DNA from: Moraxella catarrhalis
GTDB lineage: Bacteria > Pseudomonadota > Gammaproteobacteria > Pseudomonadales > Moraxellaceae
Reading direction: 5' to 3'
Length of the DNA: 64,000 nucleotides
Assembly: GCF_001632285.1 (NCBI RefSeq)
Contig: NZ_LWAH01000012.1
Coordinates: forward strand, 1-64,000
The notes under the pieces are model-generated. The model did no database searches, was not told the origin of the DNA, and saw nothing but the letters and a program-made list of their open reading frames with translations. This document shows positions 39,832 to 49,907 of this stretch, one piece after another; within the stretch, counting starts at the first letter, position 1, and the number at the start of each line of letters is the position of its first letter. Made by a program: the position numbers and the translations under genes.

Positions 39832-40554
39832 ATGAGTGAAGCGATCACCGCCCCTGAAGATGATCTAACAGTCATCACGACCCATGCACGCACCAAGACA
39901 GATATTAGCCATATCCATGAGTTTTTAGGTTGTCGCACCTCGGAGCGCTGGCTAAACTTGGCATGTGAACATCTACCACTGCTACTCCAAGATCATGCTA
40001 ACTGTGAAAAAAAGGCAGCAGGCACAGCGATGAATTTGATTTTTCGTTATGAATTTCATCGCACTTTACAAGAGCGTTTGGCTCAATTGGTGCGTGAAGA
40101 GATGCTGCACTATGAGCAAGTTTTATCATTAATGAAAGAGCGTAACATTGATTGGTATTATCTGCCTGCAGGTCGCTACGCCAAGGGGCTTTTGAAACAC
40201 AAACGCACCTATGAACCTGCTGCGATGGTAGATGTGCTGATTATTGGTGCATTCATTGAAGCTCGATCATGTGAGCGATTTGGGGCGTTGTCAGAGGTTA
40301 TTGATGATGAAAAACTGGCACGCTATTATAAGTATTTACTCAAATCAGAAAGCCGTCATTATGAAGACTACTTAATGTTGGCTCGCTCCATCACAGATGA
40401 CAGTATTGATGAACGGGTGGCTTTTTTTCGTGACATTGAATGTGAGCTGATACAGTCGCCTGATGATGAGCTACGCTTTCATAGTGGCACACCAAGCGAT
40501 ACTTTGATGGCAAATGGTGTGCCACCAATCATCTCATCGCCCAACAAGTTGTAA
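39832..40554 (+). CDS. miaE: tRNA-(ms2io6A37) hydroxylase
   Basis: The 240-residue protein is a ferritin-like diiron enzyme. Iron ligands can be placed in AACEH/DHANCEKKA, REEMLHYEQ, IEARSCERF and ESRHYEDY. MiaE hydroxylates the isopentenyl group of ms2i6A37 in tRNA and is restricted to some gammaproteobacteria. It is 21 bp upstream of nnr, so the two may be one unit. Confidence 0.9.
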   Translation: MSEAITAPEDDLTVITTHARTKTDISHIHEFLGCRTSERWLNLACEHLPLLLQDHANCEKKAAGTAMNLIFRYEFHRTLQERLAQLVREEMLHYEQVLSLMKERNIDWYYLPAGRYAKGLLKHKRTYEPAAMVDVLIIGAFIEARSCERFGALSEVIDDEKLARYYKYLLKSESRHYEDYLMLARSITDDSIDERVAFFRDIECELIQSPDDELRFHSGTPSDTLMANGVPPIISSPNKL

Positions 40555-40575
40555 CCTGATTAAAAGGCACTCATC

Positions 40576-42045
40576 ATGTATCATTTTCCAACGCCCATCT
40601 ATACAGCAAATGCGGTCAAAGACTGGCAGAATCGTTGGGTTGGGCTCGGTAATCGTAGTTTTGGGCTGATGCAGCAAGCCGCACTGATGATGTCCAATAC
40701 ACTAAAAGCTCATCTAAAGCCTGATAGCTCTATCTGTATTTGGTGCGGCGTTGGCAACAATGGCGGTGATGGTTATTTACTTGGGGTATACTTGTCGGAG
40801 TATTATCATGTGTCCATCTACCCTGCCCTGCCTGCTAAGAGTGATGATGCTGTTTGGGCTTATCAAGATGTAATTGCTGCTGATTTACCTATTTTACAGT
40901 CGCCTATCGAAGCAGATATACATATTGATGCATTATTTGGCGATGGTTTGACACACCCATTGGATGATATTTGGTGTACCATCATTGAGCAGTATAATGC
41001 CATAAAAGGTACCAAAATCGCTATTGATATACCTTCAGGGCTACATCCTGATACTGGTATACCTCTGCCCTGTGCAACACAGGTGGATATGACACTGTGC
41101 CTAATGGCTTATAAAGCTGGGTTATTCATGGGTTATGCCAAAAACTATGTTGGGTGTATTATCAATCATCCGTTAATTCCCACTGATATGTTACTTGAGC
41201 CAATTGCTATCATAAATAACCGCTTACCCAGCCTACCCAACAGAACCAGACATAGCAATCATCTACATAAAGGCGGCGCAGGTTCGGTCATGGTCATTGG
41301 TGGCTCTGCACTCATGGGCGGTGCTGCCTTGATGAGTGCTGAAGCTGCCATTCAAGTCGGTGCAGGTCGAGTCACGGTCATGACACATCCCAATCACCAT
41401 ACCGCCATCATCAGCAAAAGCCCCAACCTGATGCTTGGGCATATCGATAAGATTGACCAAACACAGCTTACTGAGATGACTGCAATATGCTTTGGCATGG
41501 GGCTTGGGCGTGATGACTGGGCTAAGAGCATTTTTAAAAAGTGGCTGGCAATACTAATGACACACCATATGCCAATCGTACTCGATGCCGATGCACTATG
41601 GCATTTGGCAAATCAGCCACCATCTCGCCTGCCTGATCACTGTATCGGTACACCACATCACGCCGAAGCTGGGCGACTTTTGGGTATCAGTGCAACACAA
41701 GTTGAAGCCGATCGTATGGCTGCCATTATTCAGCTACAAAATCACTATGGCGGACAGTGGATTTTAAAAGGAGCGAATTCTTTGAGTATTGATACTTTGG
41801 GCAATATCAGTATCTGTACCTTGGGTAATGCTGGCATGGCAACCGCTGGTATGGGCGATGTATTATCTGGTATGCTGGCAGGTCTACTCGCCCAAGATGC
41901 TACCTTACCCTTTGCTCAAATTATCGCTTTACATGCCAGAAGCGGTGATATACTAAGCCAAGAGAGTATCAGTGTTGATGTCAATAAGATGGGTAATACT
42001 GCCGCCAAACTGCTCAAAACCAATGCCATACCCTCTGATAATTAG
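40576..42045 (+). CDS. nnr: Bifunctional NAD(P)H-hydrate epimerase/dehydratase
   Basis: The 489-residue protein fuses the epimerase domain (about 1-215; GVGNNGGDGYLLG) and the ADP-dependent dehydratase domain (about 225-489; HKGGAGSVMVIGGS and AGMGDVLSGMLAG). It repairs damaged NADHX/NADPHX. It follows miaE closely. A terminator is downstream. Confidence 0.93.
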   Translation: MYHFPTPIYTANAVKDWQNRWVGLGNRSFGLMQQAALMMSNTLKAHLKPDSSICIWCGVGNNGGDGYLLGVYLSEYYHVSIYPALPAKSDDAVWAYQDVIAADLPILQSPIEADIHIDALFGDGLTHPLDDIWCTIIEQYNAIKGTKIAIDIPSGLHPDTGIPLPCATQVDMTLCLMAYKAGLFMGYAKNYVGCIINHPLIPTDMLLEPIAIINNRLPSLPNRTRHSNHLHKGGAGSVMVIGGSALMGGAALMSAEAAIQVGAGRVTVMTHPNHHTAIISKSPNLMLGHIDKIDQTQLTEMTAICFGMGLGRDDWAKSIFKKWLAILMTHHMPIVLDADALWHLANQPPSRLPDHCIGTPHHAEAGRLLGISATQVEADRMAAIIQLQNHYGGQWILKGANSLSIDTLGNISICTLGNAGMATAGMGDVLSGMLAGLLAQDATLPFAQIIALHARSGDILSQESISVDVNKMGNTAAKLLKTNAIPSDN

Positions 42046-42349
42046 CATAGTATCACCAAATCAGATAATAAAAACCTGATTCAAATCAACGGTTTGACCA
42101 AGGTTTTTATTGATGATAAATTGGAATTTGGCCACTTCTTGGTAATCTTCATCTTAATGGTTTTCATCTGTTAGCCTTATGGCATACATGATTTTTTAGT
42201 TATTGTGACTGATTTTGCCATTTAAAATAAATTGCTGTCAGGACAGTGATCATAAAATTCCGATACGCCTAATGGCAACCACATACCGAAACTTTGATCA
42301 ATTTGATATCATTAAATAACCAAAAAGCAAAACAACCAAAAAGTAATTT
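42046..42349. other. Intergenic region between nnr and truD
   Basis: Apart from the terminator at 42067-42111, no gene or repeat is recognised. Confidence 0.6.
42067..42111 (+). terminator. Terminator after nnr
   Basis: AATAAAAACC pairs with GGTTTTTATT, with an inner TCAAA/TTTGA stem, forming a long hairpin that ends in TTTTTATT. Confidence 0.65.
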
Positions 42350-43435
42350 ATGAGCCCAACAACTTTACCACTGCCTTGGCAGCCACCCGTTTTACACGCT
42401 GATTTTAAAAGTACGCCTAATGACTTTATCGTTACTGAGATTTTGGACATCGAACACTCAGGCAACGGTGAACATCTGTGGCTACATATCACCAAGATAA
42501 ATCTAAATACCACCTATGTCGTAAAGCTGCTTGCCAATTGGGCGGGCGTACCTATGCGTGATGTCGGCTACTCTGGACTCAAAGATCGGCACGCAATAAC
42601 GCATCAATGGTTTAGTATTCGCCTACCCACTAAGGCGATACCAAAGACTTCTTTGGAAAGTTTTGCCAAAGCATATCTGAATGATGACGAATCTTTTATA
42701 CTTAACCATCTTATTTGGCATAGTCGCAAACTCAACCGAGGTACGCACAAATACAATCATTTTGCCATTCGCCTGCGTCATCTTAACGGTGATATCGATG
42801 CCATCGATGAGACGCTTGAGCGTATTAAATCTGGCGGCGTGCCGAATTATTTTGGTGAACAAAGGTTTGGAATCGATGGTAAAAATCTTGATAAGGCTCA
42901 CAGTTTTTTTGAAAGCCAGCTGATGAGTGATCAGCCCTATCGTCCCCACAAAAAATTTGCCGAAAAAGATGGACTGCTGATATCAGCCGCCAGAAGTGCT
43001 CTGTTTAACGCCATGCTGGGCAAGCGTGTGGCTGATGGTACATGGAATCGGGCACTTTTGGGTGATGTTTTTAATTTAGAGGGTACGGGTTCAATTTTTC
43101 AAAATATGCCAACGGATGATGTGAAAACCCGTATCAAACAGTGCGACATTCATCCAACTGCACCACTCATTGGCATCGGTGATCGGCGTGACTGCGGCAG
43201 TGTTCGGATGCTTTATGATACACTGCTTAATCATCATCACAACCAAACACTCTACCAAGGATTGATAAAAATCGGTGCCAAATTGACATATCGCCCACTT
43301 CGACTGATGGTGTATGATCTGACTTGGAATCGGTCGGGCGATGAGTTATATCTTGAATTTAGACTGCCCAAAGGTGCGTTTGCTACCGTTGTGATTTCTA
43401 TGATTGTCCAAGAGTATCAATCAAAGGATAGTTAA
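42350..43435 (+). CDS. truD: tRNA pseudouridine synthase D
   Basis: The 361-residue protein modifies U13 of tRNA. Catalytic Asp79 lies in GYSGLKDRHA; GVPNYFGEQRFG and LPKGAFATVV are also family hallmarks. ATG 42350 has only a weak Shine-Dalgarno sequence. Confidence 0.94.
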   Translation: MSPTTLPLPWQPPVLHADFKSTPNDFIVTEILDIEHSGNGEHLWLHITKINLNTTYVVKLLANWAGVPMRDVGYSGLKDRHAITHQWFSIRLPTKAIPKTSLESFAKAYLNDDESFILNHLIWHSRKLNRGTHKYNHFAIRLRHLNGDIDAIDETLERIKSGGVPNYFGEQRFGIDGKNLDKAHSFFESQLMSDQPYRPHKKFAEKDGLLISAARSALFNAMLGKRVADGTWNRALLGDVFNLEGTGSIFQNMPTDDVKTRIKQCDIHPTAPLIGIGDRRDCGSVRMLYDTLLNHHHNQTLYQGLIKIGAKLTYRPLRLMVYDLTWNRSGDELYLEFRLPKGAFATVVISMIVQEYQSKDS

Positions 43436-43510
43436 GATTATGAAATTTTAAGATGATTAAAATAATGAATAATCCACTACTGAATCATCAATACAGATCA
43501 TCATCTCAAA

Positions 43511-43804
43511 TCAGCTTTGGGGGAAATAGTTATCTAAGCCTTCTTTGATGCCTGAACTGATCACACCTTTTAGAGGTTTGGCAAACAGTCCAAGTTTAGC
43601 TTGAAAGGTGATTTTATCAGCAGTCAAAGTTGCTTGAGCATCGACACCTGCTTTATGAATGCTTGCATTGTCTTGGTTGTTACCTTTGATATAGTTGATA
43701 TTTAGCCCAAACTGATTTTCGGCCTCTTGTAGCCATGCTTGTGCTTTCGTTCTGGCACTTTCAAAATCCAAACCATGCTGACGCTCAAAATAAATATCAC
43801 TCAT
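43511..43804 (-). CDS. Polyhydroxyalkanoate-system-type protein (PHA_gran_rgn family)
   Basis: The 97-residue protein matches the small family named for PHA granule regulation: FERQHGLDFESARTKAQ, a central beta segment, and LLFAKPLKG-like GLFAKPLKGVISSGIKEGLD. No PHA synthase is nearby, and in gammaproteobacteria such genes often occur without PHA synthesis, so the role may be different. Confidence 0.75.
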   Translation of the reverse strand: MSDIYFERQHGLDFESARTKAQAWLQEAENQFGLNINYIKGNNQDNASIHKAGVDAQATLTADKITFQAKLGLFAKPLKGVISSGIKEGLDNYFPQS

Positions 43805-43910
43805 AAAAACCTTTTTACCTTAGTTAATGAAACTCAATTGATTGACCATTGTAGCGTATTTTATCTTCAGTTTAGGTGCTATTTTGTCACTTATTGTACC
43901 ATCAATGAAT

Positions 43911-44486
43911 TTAGGTTTTTGGTAAGGTGACACCTGTTTGACCTTGATATTTACCACCACGATCTTTATAAGAAATTTGGCACACATCATCAGCATCTGA
44001 TTGGAAAAATAGCATCTGTGCCACACCCTCACCAGCATAGATGCGTGCTGGCAAATTGGTGGTATTGCTAAATTCTAAGGTTACATGCCCCTCCCATTCA
44101 GGCTCAAGTGGCGTGACATTGACAATGATTCCACAGCGTGCATAAGTGGATTTGCCCAAACAGATCGTCAGTACATCTCTTGGGATGCGAAAATACTCAA
44201 CAGTGCGCGCCAAAGCAAATGAATTTGGTGGAATGATACATTCATCACCAATGATGTCAATAAAACTGCGATCATCAAAGTTTTTGGGATCTACGATGGC
44301 TGAATGCACATTGGTAAATACCTTAAATTCATTAGCACAGCGTACATCATATCCATAGCTTGAGGTGCCGTAGCTGACCAACTTTTGACCTTGTGCATTG
44401 TAGCGTACCTGCTCAGGCTCAAACGGCTCAATCATGCCATAACTTTCGGCCATTTGACGAATCCAGCGATCTGATTTAATAGACAT
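43911..44486 (-). CDS. dcd: dCTP deaminase
   Basis: The 191-residue trimeric enzyme makes dUTP from dCTP. Motifs: [18 protein letters not shown] (substrate loop) and [13 protein letters not shown] with the catalytic Glu. It supplies the substrate of Dut (56173). Length is standard. Confidence 0.95.
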   Translation of the reverse strand: MSIKSDRWIRQMAESYGMIEPFEPEQVRYNAQGQKLVSYGTSSYGYDVRCANEFKVFTNVHSAIVDPKNFDDRSFIDIIGDECIIPPNSFALARTVEYFRIPRDVLTICLGKSTYARCGIIVNVTPLEPEWEGHVTLEFSNTTNLPARIYAGEGVAQMLFFQSDADDVCQISYKDRGGKYQGQTGVTLPKT

Positions 44487-44696
44487 TATTTACTCTTATG
44501 TGTTTAAATTTGTTTTTATTATAGAGCATTTACCCCATCTTTTGTAGTGCTTATTAAAACAAATCTGCTCTAAAAACCACCAACCCACCCACCATGTTTC
44601 TGGAGAATTTATGGTCTGATGCTTGTGAAATTCTTGACATCTGCTAATATATTAAGCATGGATCTATGGATAAAATAAGCATACAGGACGACTGGC

Positions 44697-46514
44697 ATGA
44701 ATTGCTTTGACTTTAGTACCGTACCTTATAATACACTGCCAATCATCAAAGGCAAGTGCTTGAAAAAGCAACAGATATTATCTTTTTTGATGATAATGCC
44801 GCCATCATTGAAGCACAAGATAGTATTGATACTTTGTATATCATCATCAAAGGTATGGTCAAAGAAATTGATGCCAGTGGCGAGATATTGGCACTGTATC
44901 ACCCTTCAGATAGCTTTGATACACGGGCGCTGTTTGGACAGTCTTATCGGCATAGTTTTATTGCCGTTGAACAAAGTTTATTATACGCCATGCCCAAAAC
45001 CATCATCCGTACACTCATCGAAGAAAACAGCGAATTTGGTGCTTACTTTTTTGCCAATATTGCCGATAAGCTCAAAAATCAATCAGATCATCGCCGTGAA
45101 AATGAGCTGGCTGGATTATTCACTGCCAAAGTGCGTGATGCTTATCGCTCATATGATGAGTTGTATGATGGCTCAATTGGTTTGATTGCCGCTACCAAAA
45201 TCATGCAGATAAATAAATCCAAATCCTTACTCATCCACCACGATGGTAAATCGGTCTAGTAACCGAGTCGGCATTTCGTGATGCCTTCATTCACTCATCA
45301 GGCACGCTTAACCCCAATGATGCCACACATCTGTAGGCACATTTTGATTTGGTTTGTGCCGATGCCGATGCCGATGATTTTATGTTCAGTGCTTTATTAA
45401 AAATGATGAATCATCGCATTCAGCGGGTGGTCGTTACCGCCAATGGTGATCCCATTGGTGTACTTAAACAAATTGATATTTTGGCATTTTTGTCCAATCA
45501 CAGTCATTTGATTGCCGAAAAATTGGAAGTTGCAACCAATTTGGATGCTCTCACCCAAGTGGCATCACAGATGAACCACACCATCTCAGTACTCTACGCC
45601 AATGGCATGCAAGCCAAACAATTAGCCCAGCTCATGCAGGTACTTAATAGCCGTCTGTTTGAAAAAGCATGGCAAATGATTGCACCTGCCAATCTTGTCG
45701 CCAATACTTGTTTGGTCGTGATGGGTTCTGAAGGTCGGGGCGAACAAGTTTTAAAAACCGATCAAGATAATGCGTTGATATTGTCCGTGATGGCATTGAT
45801 ATGCAAATGATGCAGCCTTATGCTGAGCGTTTTTCTGGCATTTTGGCGGAGTTTGGATATCCACCTTGCTTAGGTAAAATTATGGTCAATAATCCATCAT
45901 GGTGCCAATCGGTCAGTGAATTTAAGCAAACTGTAGGCAGCTGGTACAAAAACCCCACGCCTGATCATATGATGAATTTGGCAATTTTTATGGATGCCAA
46001 ATCCGTCAGCGGTGATGAAGCACTACTTAAAGAAGTACGCACGCACCTAAGTGGCTATTTGGACAGCGATGTGGGGATGCTGATGAGTTTTGCACGGGCA
46101 GTTAATCAGTTTGATGAAGATGGGCATGGATTTTTTGCACAAATTTTGGGTCACAAAAGCACAAAATGGATATTAAAAAATGGGAATATTCCCTGTGGTG
46201 CATGGCACTTGTGCATTGGCACTCAAGGCAAAAATTAGTAAGACCAACATTTTGAACGCATCGCACGGCTATCTCAGATGGGTTTAATCGAACAACAGCT
46301 TAGCCAAGATGTCTCAGAGGCATTGGCTTATCTGATGAACACACGCCTAAAAAATGAACTTTTGGCACTCAAGCACAACCAAGAGCTTGCCCCAAACCAC
46401 ATTAATACCGAAAATTTATCCACACTTGAGCGAGATTTATTAAAAGATGCGTTACAAGTTGTGAGGCAATTTAAGCACCATGTCAGTAGCCAGTTTAATC
46501 TACACTATGCTTAA
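44697..46514 (+). pseudogene. Decayed DUF294 nucleotidyltransferase-like protein with cNMP-binding and CBS domains
   Basis: Four consecutive fragments in different frames make one ancestral protein of about 600 residues: a cyclic-nucleotide-binding N-terminus (44756-45259), CBS pair (VTESAFRD, then RIQRVVVTANGDPIGVLKQ, about 45250-45520), the DUF294 nucleotidyltransferase motif GSEGRGEQVLKTDQDNA (about 45725-45775) and a C-terminal domain (45801-46514). Breaks are a frameshift near 44750, a frame change with stop at 45257, a stop at 45334, a frameshift near 45790 and a stop near 46238. The intact family is signalling-like and normally paired with the adjacent exonuclease. Function is lost. 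Confidence 0.85.
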
Positions 46515-46522
46515 GGTGCGTT

Positions 46523-47132
46523 ATGTTTGATAAATTAATACATCACTATTATCGCCGTCAGCTTAAAGATAAACGCTATGAATTTTTGTATGACACGCAT
46601 CCTGATAAGTTGGTCAGCTTTGATTGTGAGACAACCAGTCTTGATATCTCTGAAGCCCAAATCATCTCTATCGGTGCTGTCAAAATCCGTGGCAATCGCA
46701 TCTTAACCAGTGAAACCTTTGAAATTTTAATCAAGCCTGAGGGCATGATACAAGCAACCAATGTCACCATCCACGGACTAAGACCCAAGGACTTAAGTGG
46801 CGGTGTCAAGGTAGATTTTGCCATTGAGCAATTTTTGCAGTTTGTGGGTGGACGACCGCTTGTGGGATATTTTTTTGGAATATGATGTGGTGATGGTGAA
46901 TAAGTTTTTAAAACCCATGCTGGGTATCAAACTGCCACAGCCAAAAATTGAAGTGTCTCGGCTGTTTTATGCCCAAGAAACCAAAAACAAATACTATGAC
47001 AGCTATGTTGATTTGGCCATGGCAGGCATGATTAAATCCTTGGGGATGCCTGACCTACCAAGGCATGATGCTTTGAACGATGCCATCAATGTGGCGATGA
47101 TGTACCTTACCTTAAAGCATCGAAAAGTATAG
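46523..47132 (+). pseudogene. DnaQ-family 3'-5' exonuclease, broken by one base in a T7 run
   Basis: The first frame (46523-46885) has ExoI SFDCETTSLD and the IHGLRP segment; the second (from about 46870 to 47132) has the ExoIII segment RHDALNDAINVA. The only break is a T7 run at 46870-46876. With six T the protein reads GYFLEYDVV and becomes one 203-residue exonuclease resembling DNA polymerase III epsilon-like proteins that accompany DUF294 genes. Replication slippage could restore it, or the read may contain an error. Confidence 0.8.
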
Positions 47133-47233
47133 CTAAATTGTAAGCAGGCTAAACAAACCATACCCCCATTTGGTTTACCAAATAAAATCACCGTCTTATC
47201 GTCCGCCTGCCAGTGTGACCAAAGTCACTGTCA

Positions 47234-47950
47234 TCATGATACCAGCCAAGGTACCAGTACTGGTGCTAAAAATGCTGTCATAATGCCATTTAAAATCAGA
47301 CCCAATGTCGCATAAGCCACATAACGCCCGCCCAGCTGCATTGAGCGTACCGTACCAAGCGCATGAGATGCCGAACCAAGTGATAACCCCATGCCCATTG
47401 GCAATCTCATGCCTGATTTATAAAGTATCCAAACACCAAAAATCTGACCTACCACGCCTGCAATCAGCACCGTTGCCGCCGTAATGCCGATAATTCCACC
47501 CAAAGCTTGGGTAACCTCGATGGCAATCGGCATCGTCACAGACTTCGCTGCCGTTGCGATCATGCTATCATAACTACCGCCCAACGCCCGTACAATCCAC
47601 ACACCAGAGACGATACCAACAAGACTTGCCACAAATTGAGACACCAAAATCGGCAGCCACTGTACACGAATTTTTTGCCATTGAATATACAAAGGCACTG
47701 CCAAACACACAACCACAGGCTGAAGCCAAAAGGTGATATAGCTACTGGCTTGTTCAAACGCCTGCCATTTGATATTGGCAAATTTTAAAATCAAGATAAC
47801 AACAATGGTTGTTACCAAAGTTGGGTTAATCAACGGCTGGTTGAAGCGTGTTCTTGCCCATATTGTCAGCTCAAATACACCCATCAAAAGCATCAGCAGT
47901 AAAAATGGACTGGTAGACAGCGTCTGGTACAGTGTTACAAATTTATCCAT
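47234..47950 (-). CDS. lrgB: LrgB-family membrane protein
   Basis: The 238-residue, multi-spanning protein matches LrgB/CidB (SVTMPIAIEV, GGIIGITAA, ASHALGTVRSMQLG). ATG 47950 lies 5 bp after the lrgA stop; longer in-frame starts run into lrgA. With LrgA it forms a holin/antiholin-like pair, or a small-acid transporter in other readings (YohK-type). The exact role is unsettled for the family. Confidence 0.87.
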   Translation of the reverse strand: MDKFVTLYQTLSTSPFLLLMLLMGVFELTIWARTRFNQPLINPTLVTTIVVILILKFANIKWQAFEQASSYITFWLQPVVVCLAVPLYIQWQKIRVQWLPILVSQFVASLVGIVSGVWIVRALGGSYDSMIATAAKSVTMPIAIEVTQALGGIIGITAATVLIAGVVGQIFGVWILYKSGMRLPMGMGLSLGSASHALGTVRSMQLGGRYVAYATLGLILNGIMTAFLAPVLVPWLVS

Positions 47951-47955
47951 CTGAC

Positions 47956-48333
47956 TTATCTGCCTTGGTTTTTGGTGGTTTGAGCATGAGATTTTTGAAG
48001 TTTTCTTAGCCAAGTGTATGAGCCTGCCGAGGTTAATAGCACCAAAATTGTGCTGACACTCACACCGATGATTAGCACCCAAAAATCATCTCGAATGATG
48101 TCTAGATATTGCATGATAGAAATACAAGCAGGTACGACAAGTAGCACCAAATAATCCATTAACACTTTGGCAAGTTTTTCGATGGTGGCAAGCTTAACTA
48201 TGCCTACCTGCAATGCCAAAAATAATAAAATCAGTCCAACGACGCTCGGCGGCAGCGGCAAATCAAATAAGCCCACGATGACTTGACCCAGAAATAAGCA
48301 ACCAAATACAATCATTATCGCCTTTAAGATCAT
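47956..48333 (-). CDS. lrgA: LrgA/CidA-family holin-like protein
   Basis: The 125-residue protein has four transmembrane segments and the family core LPPSVVGLILLFLAL and ISIMQYLDIIRDD. It precedes lrgB by 5 bp. It modulates murein hydrolase export or, as YohJ, pyruvate-type uptake; the sequence does not decide. Confidence 0.87.
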   Translation of the reverse strand: MILKAIMIVFGCLFLGQVIVGLFDLPLPPSVVGLILLFLALQVGIVKLATIEKLAKVLMDYLVLLVVPACISIMQYLDIIRDDFWVLIIGVSVSTILVLLTSAGSYTWLRKLQKSHAQTTKNQGR

Positions 48334-48373
48334 GACATATCCTTATACTGTATCGCCATATGACCAATGAAAA

Positions 48374-49630
48374 TCAAGACTTAAGTCCCATGGCATAAGT
48401 TGCCACCAAAGGCTTAATGCCTGGCACTTTATCAAAACAAATCAAGCCCACATTACGCACAAATCTCATCACAGGATTGGGGTGGCAAAAGCTACCAACG
48501 ACAGTATCACAGAATTTGATAACGCGTTTTTGGTCTTTTTGGCGAGCATTTTCATAACGGATCAAGCGATCATATTGTCCCAAATCCACCTGACTGCCTT
48601 CTTTGGCAACCGCTTTTGCCAGCATATTTGCCAGTGTATACGCATCTCTTAGACACAAATTAAACCCTTGACCTGCCACAGGGTGTAGCGTATGGGCAGC
48701 ATTGCCCATAATGACAAAACGACCTGACACCTGACGATGTGCTAGCACTTTGGTCAGTGGATATGCTCCACGCCTACCTGTCGCCACAAATCGCCCTGCT
48801 GCCGTACCAAAAACTGTTTGGAGTGTCTGAAGGTAATACTCATCATCGCTTAAATACCGTCCTTCTTCACCTTTTGGACAAATAAACACCACCGAGCGGC
48901 GATAACCTGCCGTCTGCCCTGTGCCACCATCGCCCATACCATCTGTCAAAGGCAGCACCGCCAAAGGCCCAGCCTCACTAAAGCGTTCAATTGCCGTATG
49001 TTTATGTGCTTTGTCAGTTTGTACCACACCAACGATACCAACCTGCTCATAGTCATGAATATCAACACCGATATTCAATCGTTGACGCACCGCCGAATGC
49101 TGTCCATCACAAGCCACCACAAGTGGCGCTGTTAAGGTTTTGATTTGACCTGTATCAAATTTTACTGTAATGCTTGCATGAGCTTCATCTTGAGCGATAT
49201 CAATCACACTTGCACCATCATATAAGTTGATCAAGGGACTATCCTTGACTGTCAATAACAACTGCCTGCCTAAATGTGCATTTTCCATCACTTGCCCAAA
49301 GCTTTCCACACCTTCTTCATCTTTATTTAAGGTGGCATGCCCAAAGCTGCCAAGCTCACTGATGTTAACTTGGTCAATATGGCATGCATGACTCTGAAGA
49401 TACGCCCAAAGCCCAATTTCTTGATAAATTTGCACAGTACGGCGTGACAGTGCTGTATTACGGCTGTCTAAATACTGCGTGCGTGCGTTATCTTCATCAG
49501 GCTCAATGGTCGGATAACGATGATGCTCAACAAGTGTGCTTTTAATGCCATGATGTGCCAACAATAAAGCAAATGATAAGCCGACATGACCACCGCCAAC
49601 AATCAATACCATCTTTTGAGTCTGTGCCAT
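48374..49630 (-). CDS. ubiH: UbiH/UbiF-family FAD-dependent hydroxylase
   Basis: The 418-residue flavoprotein has an N-terminal dinucleotide fold VLIVGGGHVGLS, the DG motif (ACDGQHSAVR) and the GD motif region (MGNAAHTLHPVAGQGFNL). These hydroxylases act in ubiquinone synthesis. Which ring position (UbiH, UbiF or UbiI) cannot be told from sequence alone. ATG 49630 follows GGAAAAAT and matches the family start; the longer frame adds 23 untypical residues. Confidence 0.85.
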   Translation of the reverse strand: MAQTQKMVLIVGGGHVGLSFALLLAHHGIKSTLVEHHRYPTIEPDEDNARTQYLDSRNTALSRRTVQIYQEIGLWAYLQSHACHIDQVNISELGSFGHATLNKDEEGVESFGQVMENAHLGRQLLLTVKDSPLINLYDGASVIDIAQDEAHASITVKFDTGQIKTLTAPLVVACDGQHSAVRQRLNIGVDIHDYEQVGIVGVVQTDKAHKHTAIERFSEAGPLAVLPLTDGMGDGGTGQTAGYRRSVVFICPKGEEGRYLSDDEYYLQTLQTVFGTAAGRFVATGRRGAYPLTKVLAHRQVSGRFVIMGNAAHTLHPVAGQGFNLCLRDAYTLANMLAKAVAKEGSQVDLGQYDRLIRYENARQKDQKRVIKFCDTVVGSFCHPNPVMRFVRNVGLICFDKVPGIKPLVATYAMGLKS

Positions 49631-49907
49631 ATCATTTTTCCTGCTTGTCTTGGAGATTAAAAGTGAATATTTTAGCATTTTTATAGAATAATTTGGCAAA
49701 ATTGGCTGATTATTTAATCAGGATAACTCTTAGGTAGCTTATCTTAGATCATTTAAGTTCTTAGGTCATTTAAGTCATCAAAAACCCAAAAATAAGCCAT
49801 TGATAAATGACATAACATGTATTATAAAAATTATCTAAAGTCAAAGCTCAAGCCTTATTCGCCTTATCTGTGCTACAATAGACAAAAACTTCAGCCAAAA
49901 TCAGACT

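Noticed and set aside
44487..44696. A TTGACA box near 44632 as promoter for the DUF294 pseudogene
   Set aside because: No acceptable -10 box lies 16-18 nt downstream, so I did not list it as a promoter.
47507..47954. Plus-strand ORFs opposite lrgB
   Set aside because: They are low-complexity shadows (His/Arg-rich) of the conserved lrgB frame.
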